A stretch of DNA of 11,161 bases from Prevotellaceae bacterium (lineage in GTDB: Bacteria > Bacteroidota > Bacteroidia > Bacteroidales > UBA932): assembly GCA_031285695.1 (NCBI GenBank), contig JAITVR010000102.1, positions 1-11,161 on the forward strand, written 5' to 3'. Position numbers and translations under genes: made by a program. Shown here one piece after another: positions 1 through 6,623 of this stretch (the stretch's first letter is position 1; every line of letters starts with the position of its first letter). The notes beneath the pieces were generated by a model, which saw only the letters and a program-made list of their open reading frames with translations, was not told the DNA's origin and did no database searches.

Positions 1-127
1 CCTTACGCTGCGCGTGCCCTACCTCGCCATCACCAACGGCGACAATACCTACTGCTGCCGCGTAAATTTTGAAACCGAAAAGGTGGAGTTTTTAAAGGAA
101 TTTCCGAAGTACGAGGAAATTTGCTAA
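1..127 (+). CDS. HSDR_N-type (type I restriction enzyme R N-terminal domain) protein, 3' end only
   Basis: The open frame runs in from the left edge (first whole codon at base 2) and ends with TAA at 125-127, giving the last 41 residues. They include YLAITNGDNTYCCRVNFE and end in FPKYEEIC. This matches the C-terminal end of the small (about 150 aa) Bacteroidota proteins with an HSDR_N nuclease-like domain, in which a 'YLxxxNGxxxYCC' strand is followed by 'FExxxxEFLxExP'. Such proteins carry a PD-(D/E)XK-like fold but usually stand alone, without HsdM or HsdS, and their role is not known. The catalytic part would lie outside the window, so activity cannot be judged. The family call rests on motif resemblance recalled from the family. 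Confidence 0.7.
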   Translation, partial: LTLRVPYLAITNGDNTYCCRVNFETEKVEFLKEFPKYEEIC

Positions 128-278
128 GTTGCTTGTCTTGCAGCCATTTTTTCGCCCAAATCTAACCTTGGCGCCATAAAAATCATGCTCAGCTCTAACT
201 ATGAAGCCCGCAAATGACTTCTAAAGGCTAAAAATATCTTGATGATAATTCCTTATGAATAACCACGTTTGCCTCGTT

Positions 279-354
279 GTCACCCTGAGTCTGTCGAAGC
301 ATCTCAAGTTTGTGGTGCTGCTAGCAAGAGATTCCACGCTTTGCTCGCAATGAC
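279..354. repeat. Dispersed inverted-repeat intergenic element, copy 1
   Basis: A left arm of 27 bases (279-305, starting GTCACCCTGAG and ending GCATCTC) is followed by a 22-base core and a right arm of 27 bases (328-354, starting GAGATTCC and ending GCAATGAC). Reverse-complementing the right arm restores the GTCA...ATCTC frame, but the arms match at only about 15 of 27 positions, so they look like two variants of one arm family. The same architecture recurs at 7675-7763, and a half copy lies at 3137-3172. It lies entirely between genes and encodes nothing. Confidence 0.7.
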
Positions 355-398
355 TACAGTGCGTGGCTTGCCGCTAATTACCCGTTTCCATTTTTTGC

Positions 399-406
399 TA
401 TCTTTG
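399..406 (+). promoter_or_regulatory. Bacteroidota -7 element upstream of the M3 peptidase
   Basis: TATCTTTG fits the Bacteroidota sigma-factor -7 consensus TAnnTTTG at every fixed position. It would start transcription near 412, leaving a leader of about 22 bases before the ATG at 435. I find no good -33 TTTG at the expected spacing, so the call rests on one half of the promoter plus its position. Confidence 0.5.
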
Positions 407-434
407 CAGTTGCAAATACAATACTTAACCACCT

Positions 435-2519
435 ATGTTTCGTAAATCTCTTATCATAATATCACTATTAGCTATGACAGCAGCCACATCGTGCAGCGAA
501 AGCAACCCTTTTTACGGCGGCTACAAAACGCCCCACGAAGTTCCCCCTTTTGACAAAATAGAAACGCAGCACTACCTGCCTGCCTTCAAAGAGGGCATGG
601 CGCAGCAGGTGGAGGAGGTCGATAACATTGTGCGCAACGCCCAGCAGCCCACCTTTGCCAACACCATTGAGGCCTTGGAGTGGAGCGGCAAGCTGCTCGA
701 CCGCGTGAGCGCCGTTTTCTTCAACCTAAATGAGGCGGAAACCAGTGACGAAATGGAGAAAATTGCCGAGGAAATCACGCCGCTCGTAACAAAACATTTG
801 GATAATATTTTGCTCAACGAAGAATTATTTTCCAAAATTGAGACGGTGTACCGGCAGCGCGCGGAGCTTCAGTTGAATTTGGAGCAAAATAAGCTGCTCG
901 AAGAAACCTACAAGCGCTTTGTGCGCGGCGGCGCCAACCTTGCCGCCAACGATAAAAACAAGCTGCGCGAGGTAAACGAAAAGCTATCCTCGCTGATGCT
1001 AAAATTCGGGCAAAATTTGTTGGCCGCCACCAACGCCTACAAGCTCGTTGTTGATAGCGTGGGAGATTTGGAGGGGCTGCCTGCATCGTTAGTTGAAGCA
1101 GCCGCAACGGGCAACAATACTTGGGAGTTTACGCTAAAAAATCCAAGCGTAATGCCGTTTTTGCAGTACTCCGCCAAGCGAAATTTGCGCGAGCAAATAC
1201 ATAACGCCTACGCCAATCGCGCCAACGCCGACGAGTTTGACAACAACGCCATTGTAGCCGAAATTGTAAACCTGCGCGTGCAAAAAGCCAACATTATGGG
1301 CTATGAAACCTTTGCCGACTACGTGCTCGACGACTGCATGGCCAAAACGCCGCGCAACGTTTACAACATGCTTGCGCGCCTGTGGACACCCGCGCTGCGC
1401 AAAGCCCGCTACGAGGCGCGCGAGCAGCAAGCCGTTATCAACCGCGAGAATGGCAAAAATACTTTTTTGCTGCAAGCGCACGACTGGCGGTACTACGAGC
1501 AAAAAATTATGCAGGAGCGCTACACCTTAAACGTGGAGGAGCTGCGCCCATACTTTACGTTGGAAAATGTACGCAACGGAATTTTTACTCTGGTAGAAAA
1601 GCTATACGGCGTGCAGTTTACGCCGGTTACCGATGTACCCGTTTACCACAAAGATGTGGTGTGCTACAGCGCGCGCGATGTCAATGGCGACTTTCTCGGC
1701 CTCATTTACATGGACTTTTGTCCGCGCCCGGGCAAGCGCGGAGGCGCATGGATGACCAACTTCCGTGAGCAATCCTTCCGCCACGGCAAACGAATTGCGC
1801 CGGTTATTTCGCTGGTGTGCAACTTTACGCCGGCACTGGGTAATGTACCTTCGCTGCTTACGCCCGATGAGGTAGAAACTTTTTTCCACGAGTTTGGGCA
1901 CGGGCTGCACAGCCTTTTTTCCAGCTGTCAGTACAAAAGCTTGGCGGGAACCAACGTAGCGCGCGATTTTGTAGAATTGCCCTCGCAAATTATGGAAAAC
2001 TGGGCCTTTGAGCCCGAGCTGCTTGCGCTGTACGCCAAGCGCTACGACACGCAGGAGGTAATTCCCGCGCATTTGGTCGAAAAATTAGTCAGCGCGCAGC
2101 AGTACGGACAAGGTTTTAAAACGGTGGAGTACCTTGCCGCCTCATGGTTAGATATGGATTTTCACGTAGTAAAAGATAGCGCAAAAGTAAATGTTCAGGA
2201 GTTTGAGCGCGCTGCCATGGGCAACATCAAGCTGCTTTCGGAAATACTGCCGCGCTACCGCAGCACGTACTTTAGCCACATTTTTGCCGGCGGATATTCG
2301 GCAGGTTACTACAGCTACATTTGGGCTGAGGTGTTGGATGCCGATGCTTTTCAGCAGTTCAAAAAGAAGGGAAAAACCTTCGATACCAACATGGGCACCG
2401 CCTTCCGCAAGTGCATACTGGAGCGCGGCGGCACCGAAGACCCCATGGAGCTGTACAAGCGCTTCAGCGGGCACGAACCCGACATTGCACCGCTAATTAA
2501 GCGCAGAGGACTCGAATAA
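435..2519 (+). CDS. M3 family zinc metallopeptidase, peptidyl-dipeptidase Dcp-like lipoprotein
   Basis: This 694-aa protein is a thimet-oligopeptidase-type (M3) metallopeptidase, probably a peptidyl-dipeptidase that trims short peptides in the periplasm. The N-terminus (residues 1-20) is a lipoprotein signal peptide: basic start, hydrophobic stretch, then A17-T18-S19-C20, so Cys20 is the likely lipidated residue. The catalytic site HEFGH lies at 485-489 (zinc ligands H485 and H489, catalytic E486). The third ligand is E514, 25 residues after H489, as in E. coli Dcp, within the family motif ELPSQIMENWAFEPE. The substrate-binding tyrosine region is at about 614-630 (HIFAGGYSAGYYSYIWAEV). The length is normal for the family and all key residues are present. 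The ATG at 435 directly starts the signal peptide. It is transcribed alone or with the downstream GNAT gene 66 bases away. Dcp and oligopeptidase A subtypes are not separable by eye, but the lipoprotein signal favours an exported Dcp-like role. Confidence 0.9.
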   Translation: MFRKSLIIISLLAMTAATSCSESNPFYGGYKTPHEVPPFDKIETQHYLPAFKEGMAQQVEEVDNIVRNAQQPTFANTIEALEWSGKLLDRVSAVFFNLNEAETSDEMEKIAEEITPLVTKHLDNILLNEELFSKIETVYRQRAELQLNLEQNKLLEETYKRFVRGGANLAANDKNKLREVNEKLSSLMLKFGQNLLAATNAYKLVVDSVGDLEGLPASLVEAAATGNNTWEFTLKNPSVMPFLQYSAKRNLREQIHNAYANRANADEFDNNAIVAEIVNLRVQKANIMGYETFADYVLDDCMAKTPRNVYNMLARLWTPALRKARYEAREQQAVINRENGKNTFLLQAHDWRYYEQKIMQERYTLNVEELRPYFTLENVRNGIFTLVEKLYGVQFTPVTDVPVYHKDVVCYSARDVNGDFLGLIYMDFCPRPGKRGGAWMTNFREQSFRHGKRIAPVISLVCNFTPALGNVPSLLTPDEVETFFHEFGHGLHSLFSSCQYKSLAGTNVARDFVELPSQIMENWAFEPELLALYAKRYDTQEVIPAHLVEKLVSAQQYGQGFKTVEYLAASWLDMDFHVVKDSAKVNVQEFERAAMGNIKLLSEILPRYRSTYFSHIFAGGYSAGYYSYIWAEVLDADAFQQFKKKGKTFDTNMGTAFRKCILERGGTEDPMELYKRFSGHEPDIAPLIKRRGLE

Positions 2520-2522
2520 ATT

Positions 2523-2583
2523 ACCAAGTACCAGTGACCAGTTACCAACAGTGGTCACTGATATTTGGACACTGGTAACTAGT
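2523..2583. repeat. Inverted array of heptanucleotide repeats, consensus ACCAGTG (element A)
   Basis: Almost the whole gap between the peptidase stop codon and the GNAT start is made of 7-base units. On the + strand four tandem units occupy 2523-2550 (for example ACCAGTG at 2530-2536 and ACCAGTT at 2537-2543). On the - strand five units in strict 7-base register occupy 2583 back to 2549 (for example ACCAGTG at 2576-2570 and ATCAGTG at 2562-2556). The two halves form a palindrome; the best single stem is CAGTGACCA (2532-2540) with TGGTCACTG (2552-2560). The array ends two bases before the GNAT ATG, so a hairpin would sit over its ribosome-binding region. Confidence 0.75.
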
Positions 2584-2585
2584 AC

Positions 2586-3119
2586 ATGGAAACTGAAATC
2601 ACATTGCGCGCCTTGGAGCCGCTTGATGTGGAGCTGCTTTACGAGTGGGAAAACAGCCCCGACCTTTGGGAGTACAGTGATGTGCCGGCTCCCTTTTCGC
2701 GCTACGCCCTGCAGCAGTACGTGGAGCGCGCCACCACCGAGGACATTTACGCCCTGCGCCAGCTGCGCCTTATGGTGGACCTTGCGCAGCCCCATGGCAC
2801 CCGCGCCACCATTGGCGCCGTGGATTTGTACGACCTCGACCCGCTGCACGCCCGAGCGGGAGTAGGCGTTCTTATTTTTGATAAATGTTGCCGCCAAAAA
2901 GGGCACGCCACGCAGGCTTTAAAGCAGCTAATAGATTACGCTTTTGGCACGCTGCACCTGCACCAGCTGCACTGCGCAGTATCAGAAAGCAATATTGCTA
3001 GCCTTTCTCTCTTCAAAAAACTCGGTTTTGAGGCCACCGGCCTACGAAAGGCCTGGCGCAAGCACGGAGATTCGTTTGAAAACGAAATTTTCATGCAGCG
3101 CTTTTCGCAAAAAATGTAG
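2586..3119 (+). CDS. GNAT family N-acetyltransferase (RimJ/RimL-like)
   Basis: This 177-aa protein is an acetyl-CoA-dependent N-acetyltransferase of the GNAT fold, of the cytoplasmic RimJ/RimL/SpeG-like type common in Bacteroidota. The N-terminal part (LRALEPLDVELLYEWENSP, residues 7-25) is the usual opening of this subgroup. Residues 93-100 are the beta-4 strand. Motif A, R103-Q-K-G-H-A108, is the pyrophosphate-binding loop of acetyl-CoA. S135-N136 (SESNIAS) and KKLGF (about 144-148) are the conserved C-terminal features. The substrate could be a ribosomal protein N-terminus, a polyamine or another amine; the sequence does not decide. The ATG at 2586 gives the normal start. It lies 66 bases after the peptidase gene, with heptad element A filling the gap, and no separate promoter is visible. 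Confidence 0.88.
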   Translation: METEITLRALEPLDVELLYEWENSPDLWEYSDVPAPFSRYALQQYVERATTEDIYALRQLRLMVDLAQPHGTRATIGAVDLYDLDPLHARAGVGVLIFDKCCRQKGHATQALKQLIDYAFGTLHLHQLHCAVSESNIASLSLFKKLGFEATGLRKAWRKHGDSFENEIFMQRFSQKM

Positions 3120-3136
3120 AAATCTCATGCTAATAC

Positions 3137-3172
3137 CGTGCCACCTTGAGATGCTTCGACAAACTCTGCTGG
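3137..3172. repeat. Dispersed inverted-repeat element, half copy (copy 3)
   Basis: The segment around 3145-3166 contains TTGAGATGCTTCGACA (3146-3161) followed by AACTC. Its reverse complement matches the left arm of copy 1 (GTCGAAGCATCTCAA). It is bounded by TGCCA and TGGCA, an inverted pair, and the second full arm is missing. It lies in the 152-base gap between the convergent GNAT and GH63-like genes, so it is a degraded or single-arm member of the element seen at 279-354 and 7675-7763. Confidence 0.55.
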
Positions 3173-3204
3173 CAGTTCGCGGCAGCACAATGCGCACAAA
3201 AAAT

Positions 3205-3236
3205 TCCACAGCCTTGCGCCTTTGCAAAACTGTGGA
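3205..3236. terminator. Possible stem-loop between convergent genes
   Basis: TCCACAG (3205-3211) pairs with CTGTGGA (3230-3236), and TTGC/GCAA can pair inside the loop. It sits between the 3' ends of two convergent genes, where a terminator is expected. There is no clear T-run on either side, so it may be a coincidental hairpin or part of the degraded repeat. Confidence 0.3.
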
Positions 3237-3271
3237 TGTAGATAAATTCCAAGTCAAAGAAGAGTTAGTAG

Positions 3272-4648
3272 CTAAAATTCTGCAACAAAGGTTTTACCAT
3301 CGAGCCACGCAGCCATATTCAACACTAGCAAATTCCAATTCTGAAATCCTTTGTTGAGCACAGGTTCGCCGTTATCGGGCAGGTAGTATTCGTGCAACGC
3401 GCCAAAGCGTTCAAAATCGCGACCAAGCAGTAAAACGGTTTTTTCGGCTAACTCTCGCGCATCGTCTTCATAGCCATACTGCAATAGCCCCTTAAATACA
3501 AGGTAGTTTACGCAAATCCACACCGGTCCGTTCCACGACGAAGGGTTTCCCGAGGCGCGCGTATCGTACATTTTTTCAAGCGGAGAAAGCGTGCGAACAC
3601 CTGCCGGAGCGTTGAAGCGCGCGGTATCGCGGTAGTGTCGCTCAACAATTTGCTTAGCTTGCTCGGACGTAGCTACGCCTGCCCACATGGCAAGAAATCC
3701 ACTCCACACATCAAGGCGTTGTATCAAGCAATGGTAGGTGCGCTGCTTACCCACGTGAAGAAAGAGGTCGCCGGGGTTAAGGCCTGCCACATTGGGCTTC
3801 GTAATGGGTTTCAAATTCAAGTCCACGCTGTAGAAAAAACCATCGCGCGGGTCCCAACAGTGCTCGCGAATTGCAGCCGCAAGCTCCTCGGCAGCCTGCT
3901 TGTAGGTAGCAGCAATGTCGGGTAGGTTTAACTTCTCGGCAAGAAAAACCATTGCCTGCAATTCTTTATACATAAAGGCATTGAGGTAAATTGAACCCGA
4001 ACTTGCATCGGGGCGAAAGTAGGTGCTAGGGTCAGTGTCAACGCCAATTGCCTCATCGGTTTCCCAATAAATTAAGCCGGTTGCTTGGTGCTTGTGGTGG
4101 TTAATGTAGTTATCTACAAAGGTTTGCAGGTAGTAAAATGGCTCGCGCAACCACTCCACATCGCCAGCCGATTGCTGTACAATAAAAGCAGCGTGCTGAG
4201 CAATGGTGGGCTTATGCATGTTACTTTTCCAAGGGTTGCGCTTGCGCAGCATTTCCTCGCGCGAGGGAGCGTTGCGCTCAATCCAAATGGGAATCCAACC
4301 GTCCATTCCGCCGTATTTCAAGGCGTTGAGCACGCAACCACGCTCGTACTTTAGGGCTTCTTGGCGGTCTTTTTCGGTGCCATTTTCAAGTAAATTCTGG
4401 CGCAGCGCAACGTTGCTCAGCCACGAATCCCAATCCCAAAGCATATCGAGGTACTGGCTGCTGCCCGGAGCAAGAAACGGATACTGCAGCGCGCCGCCCG
4501 CATCGCGGTACATTCCCTTCATTTCGCGGCGAATGTGCTCGCGGCAAATTTTCTTATACTTTTCAACGTTAGTCGAAGTGCGCTCGGGAAGCTGGGCTGC
4601 GGCAGAAACCCAGCAAGCGCAAAGTAGCGCAAAAAAGATTTTTTTCAT
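3272..4648 (-). CDS. Secreted GH63/MGH1-like (alpha/alpha)6-barrel glycoside hydrolase
   Basis: This 458-aa protein starts with a Sec signal peptide (MKKIFFALLCACWVSAAAQ, cleavage likely after the AAA at 16-18). The mature part resembles the MGH1-like/GH63 group (mannosylglycerate hydrolase, YgjK-type glucosidase), often labelled 'trehalase-like' in databases. Supporting features are LWDWDSW (70-76), GVDTDPSTYFRP (202-213), GNPSSWNGPVW (367-377) and LHEYYLPDNGEP (418-429). By family analogy D205 in the GxDxxP loop is the candidate general acid and E420 in HEYY the candidate base; these are inferences from motif position. The length fits a single catalytic domain with no extra binding module. 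No SusC/SusD pair or other glycosidase is nearby, so it is not in an evident polysaccharide utilization locus. It follows the AI-2E family gene by 60 bases on the same strand and may be the last gene of that operon. The substrate is not determined; an alpha-glucoside or glucosyl/mannosyl glycerate are options. Confidence 0.75.
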   Translation of the reverse strand: MKKIFFALLCACWVSAAAQLPERTSTNVEKYKKICREHIRREMKGMYRDAGGALQYPFLAPGSSQYLDMLWDWDSWLSNVALRQNLLENGTEKDRQEALKYERGCVLNALKYGGMDGWIPIWIERNAPSREEMLRKRNPWKSNMHKPTIAQHAAFIVQQSAGDVEWLREPFYYLQTFVDNYINHHKHQATGLIYWETDEAIGVDTDPSTYFRPDASSGSIYLNAFMYKELQAMVFLAEKLNLPDIAATYKQAAEELAAAIREHCWDPRDGFFYSVDLNLKPITKPNVAGLNPGDLFLHVGKQRTYHCLIQRLDVWSGFLAMWAGVATSEQAKQIVERHYRDTARFNAPAGVRTLSPLEKMYDTRASGNPSSWNGPVWICVNYLVFKGLLQYGYEDDARELAEKTVLLLGRDFERFGALHEYYLPDNGEPVLNKGFQNWNLLVLNMAAWLDGKTFVAEF

Positions 4649-4708
4649 AACGTTTAAAGTTAAGTTTATGAAGTTCGTAAAGTAAATTTTGCCTTACAAA
4701 CTTTCAGC

Positions 4709-5818
4709 TCAAATCTTCTCCGTCAGCTTTTGCACTACGCGGAAGTTGTTGAAAAATTCTTTGGCAAAAACGCGCAGCACTGTGTAGGTAGGAATGGCAA
4801 TGAGCATGCCGAGTACGCCTGCTAAGCTGCCCGCCAAAAGTATGACCAAAAATATTTCGAGCGGGTGCGCCTTCACGCTATTGGAGTAAATGGCGGGCTG
4901 CAAAAACGCCATATCAATAACTTGCACGGCAAAAAACACCAGCAGCAGCTTCAGCTCAAGCGGCAAAAACGGCACGCCTGTGCTTACCGAGGTTACCACG
5001 CACAGCAGCGTTCCAAGCGCGTAACCCATAAGCGGCCCCACGTAGGGCACCACGTTGAATACGCCTGCAAGTAAGCCCAAAAACAGCGCCTGCTTGAGCG
5101 AAAATCCTGCCACAAAGGTAAGCCCCAAGGTAATGAGCGTCATAACGCAAATAATGTCGGCAAACATGCCCGTAAAGTAGCGCACCAGCAAGCGATTGAC
5201 CGATGAAAGCGCGCGCGTAATATTTTGCTCGTAGCGCTGCGGAAACAGCAGCGTTATGGCCTGAAAAAACAGCTTATCTTCCTTCAAAAAGAAAAATGTG
5301 ATGAACGAAATGGCAAAAAGCGCAATGCCAAAGCTCTTAATAAGCCCCGCCAGCGAGCCCACAAAACCCGACAGCTGCGCTACGTTTACCACGTTTTGCA
5401 CCTCGTGATGCAGCGTGGCTTGCAGCGAAAAATCGGCGGCAAAATATTTTTGCACCCACTCATCAACCTTTTGCAGCGGCGCATCGAGCTGCTCGGTTAC
5501 ACCCGCCACGTTTACCTTGCTAAACTCGCCAACCTGCTCAAGTATGAGGGGAATAAAAAAGTAGAAAAACAGCACAAACACCAACCAAAGTGCGGCAAGC
5601 GTAATGGCGGCGCACAGCGCGCACGGCAGGTGTATATTTTTTATGCGAACCTTGGAAATTGCGTCCTTAAGCGGCTTGCCAATGAGCGACAGCACCGCTG
5701 CTATGAGCACGTACGCCACAATGTTTGAAAAGTACCACGCCACCGCCAGCACAGCCGCCGTAACCACCGAAATAATGATGTACCGCGCAAGCTTATTCAT
5801 GGAAAAGTTGGATTTCAT
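4709..5818 (-). CDS. AI-2E family (PerM/TqsA-like) membrane transporter
   Basis: This 369-aa polytopic inner-membrane protein belongs to the AI-2E transporter family, whose members export small molecules or ions (autoinducer-2 in TqsA, Na+/H+ in some homologues). Hydrophobic segments lie at about 11-30, 32-48, 66-92, 152-177, 213-238, 243-275, 288-308 and 320-350. The long soluble loop between about 95 and 150 is typical. Family motifs are FNVVPYVGPLMG (254-265) and the C-terminal HPLEIFLVILLAGSLAG (318-334) followed by IPTYTVLRV. The ATG at 5818 is used here; a second ATG six codons in (5800) is nearly as good. It follows psd by 73 bases, a gap filled by heptad element B, and is probably co-transcribed. 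A quorum-sensing role is not implied by the family name alone. Confidence 0.87.
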   Translation of the reverse strand: MKSNFSMNKLARYIIISVVTAAVLAVAWYFSNIVAYVLIAAVLSLIGKPLKDAISKVRIKNIHLPCALCAAITLAALWLVFVLFFYFFIPLILEQVGEFSKVNVAGVTEQLDAPLQKVDEWVQKYFAADFSLQATLHHEVQNVVNVAQLSGFVGSLAGLIKSFGIALFAISFITFFFLKEDKLFFQAITLLFPQRYEQNITRALSSVNRLLVRYFTGMFADIICVMTLITLGLTFVAGFSLKQALFLGLLAGVFNVVPYVGPLMGYALGTLLCVVTSVSTGVPFLPLELKLLLVFFAVQVIDMAFLQPAIYSNSVKAHPLEIFLVILLAGSLAGVLGMLIAIPTYTVLRVFAKEFFNNFRVVQKLTEKI

Positions 5819-5822
5819 ATCT

Positions 5823-5895
5823 CAAATTTCATATTTCAAATTCCAAGTTTCAAATTGCGCACAATCCCTACGCACGTAGGGTAATTTGAAATTAA
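5823..5895. repeat. Inverted array of heptanucleotide repeats, consensus CAAATTT (element B)
   Basis: Five 7-base units in tandem fill 5823-5857, including CAAATTT (5823-5829), CATATTT (5830-5836) and CAAGTTT (5844-5850). The inverted arm is shorter: TAATTTG (5882-5888) and AAATTAA (5889-5895), the last overlapping the psd stop codon. The longest perfect pairing is TTTCAAATT (5848-5856) with AATTTGAAA (5883-5891). The central spacer contains the 16-base near-palindrome CCCTACGCACGTAGGG (5866-5881), with 7-base arms. The element lies between psd and the AI-2E family gene. Confidence 0.72.
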
Positions 5896-6542
5896 TATCT
5901 CGCTAAAACCGTTTGTCCGCCTTGCGTTTTTTGCTCAAGCGCCACCTCAATTTTTGCCGAAAGCGGAACAAAAACATCTACGCGCGAACCAAACTTAATG
6001 AAGCCCATTTCGGAATTTTGCTCGGCTTTATCGCCCGCTTTTGCGTAGCAAACAATGCGGCGCGCCACGGCTCCCGCAATTTGGCGAAACAAAATTTTTG
6101 CCCTGCCCGTATTTACCACCACCGTGGTGCGCTCGTTGTCGGTAGAAGATTTGGGGTGCCAGGCCACCAAAAATTTTCCCGGGTGGTACTTTTGGTATTC
6201 CACCACGCCGCTTACCGGGTAAAGGTTTACGTGCACGTTGTTGGGCGACATGAAAATGGAAATTTGCCGGCATTTTTCTTGCAAAAATTCCGGCTCAAAA
6301 ACTTCCTCAACTACCACCACTTTTCCATCGCAGGGCGCGTAAATGGCGTTTTCATCGCGTTGCTTTTGTCGAGCGGGAACGCGAAAAAAGCGAATAATCC
6401 AGCACCAAAAAATAAAGGCTGCCGCTGCAAGCAAATACGAAATTATTCCGCCACCCAAAAAGTAAAATACGGGCGAACAAATAGCTGCCAACAGCAAAAA
6501 TACTACCACAATGGTAGCCGCTCCTTCTCTGTGAATTTTCAT
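5892..6542 (-). CDS. psd: Phosphatidylserine decarboxylase proenzyme, short Bacteroidota type
   Basis: It converts phosphatidylserine to phosphatidylethanolamine at the inner membrane. The 216-aa form starting MKIHREGAAT is the normal length for this short class. A longer frame reaching 6614 would add 24 residues encoded by heptad repeats and is rejected. Two hydrophobic segments (about 9-29 and 32-50) anchor the protein. The self-cleavage site is G185-S186 in FIKFGSRVDVF; S186 would become the pyruvoyl group of the alpha chain. D72 (APCDGKV) and H104 (FMSPNNVHVN) correspond to the Asp and His that assist cleavage and catalysis in E. coli Psd. All expected residues are present. It lies 81 bases after cdsA, so two phospholipid enzymes sit together; pssA, often next to psd in this phylum, is not in the window. 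Heptad elements flank the gene on both sides. Confidence 0.92.
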   Translation of the reverse strand: MKIHREGAATIVVVFLLLAAICSPVFYFLGGGIISYLLAAAAFIFWCWIIRFFRVPARQKQRDENAIYAPCDGKVVVVEEVFEPEFLQEKCRQISIFMSPNNVHVNLYPVSGVVEYQKYHPGKFLVAWHPKSSTDNERTTVVVNTGRAKILFRQIAGAVARRIVCYAKAGDKAEQNSEMGFIKFGSRVDVFVPLSAKIEVALEQKTQGGQTVLARY

Positions 6543-6554
6543 AAAATTGCGATT

Positions 6555-6614
6555 TTTCGACACGCGATATGCGACATTTGACTTTTTTCGCAAGTCGCAT
6601 GTCGAGCATCGCAT
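6555..6614. repeat. Inverted array of heptanucleotide repeats, consensus ATGCGAC (element C)
   Basis: Four 7-base units run on the + strand (6555-6582, including ATGCGAC at 6569-6575). A 4-base TTTT spacer follows (6583-6586). Four units then run on the - strand (6614 back to 6587, including ATGCGAC at 6600-6594). The layout is exactly 28 + 4 + 28 bases. One unit pair matches 7/7, the others 3-4/7. A shifted pairing, GATATGCGA (6566-6574) with TCGCATATC (6609-6617), is a perfect 9-base stem. It occupies most of the 81-base gap between cdsA and psd. Confidence 0.75.
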
Positions 6615-6623
6615 ATCCTTCTT

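Larger units (their letters stand above)
128..434. other. Intergenic region of 307 bases with repeat and promoter
   Basis: No ORF here looks like a gene. The region separates the HSDR_N stop codon from the M3 peptidase start. It contains a dispersed inverted-repeat element (279-354) and a -7 promoter element (399-406), both listed separately. I see no convincing hairpin plus T-run terminator for the upstream gene and nothing recognisable in 128-278. Confidence 0.6.

Noticed and set aside
1134..2072. Long - strand ORFs inside the M3 peptidase gene
   Set aside because: They are antisense to a well-supported gene, have no recognisable domain, and owe their length to codon bias.
4649..4708. Possible fourth heptad array (GTTTAAA-like units) upstream of the GH63-like gene
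   Set aside because: The 7-base register holds for only two or three weak units in AT-rich sequence and there is no inverted arm; TAACTTTA here is also only a 7/8-quality -7 match.
6543..6614. N-terminal extension of Psd by 24 residues
   Set aside because: The extension is the translation of heptad element C, and family members start at the MKIH equivalent.
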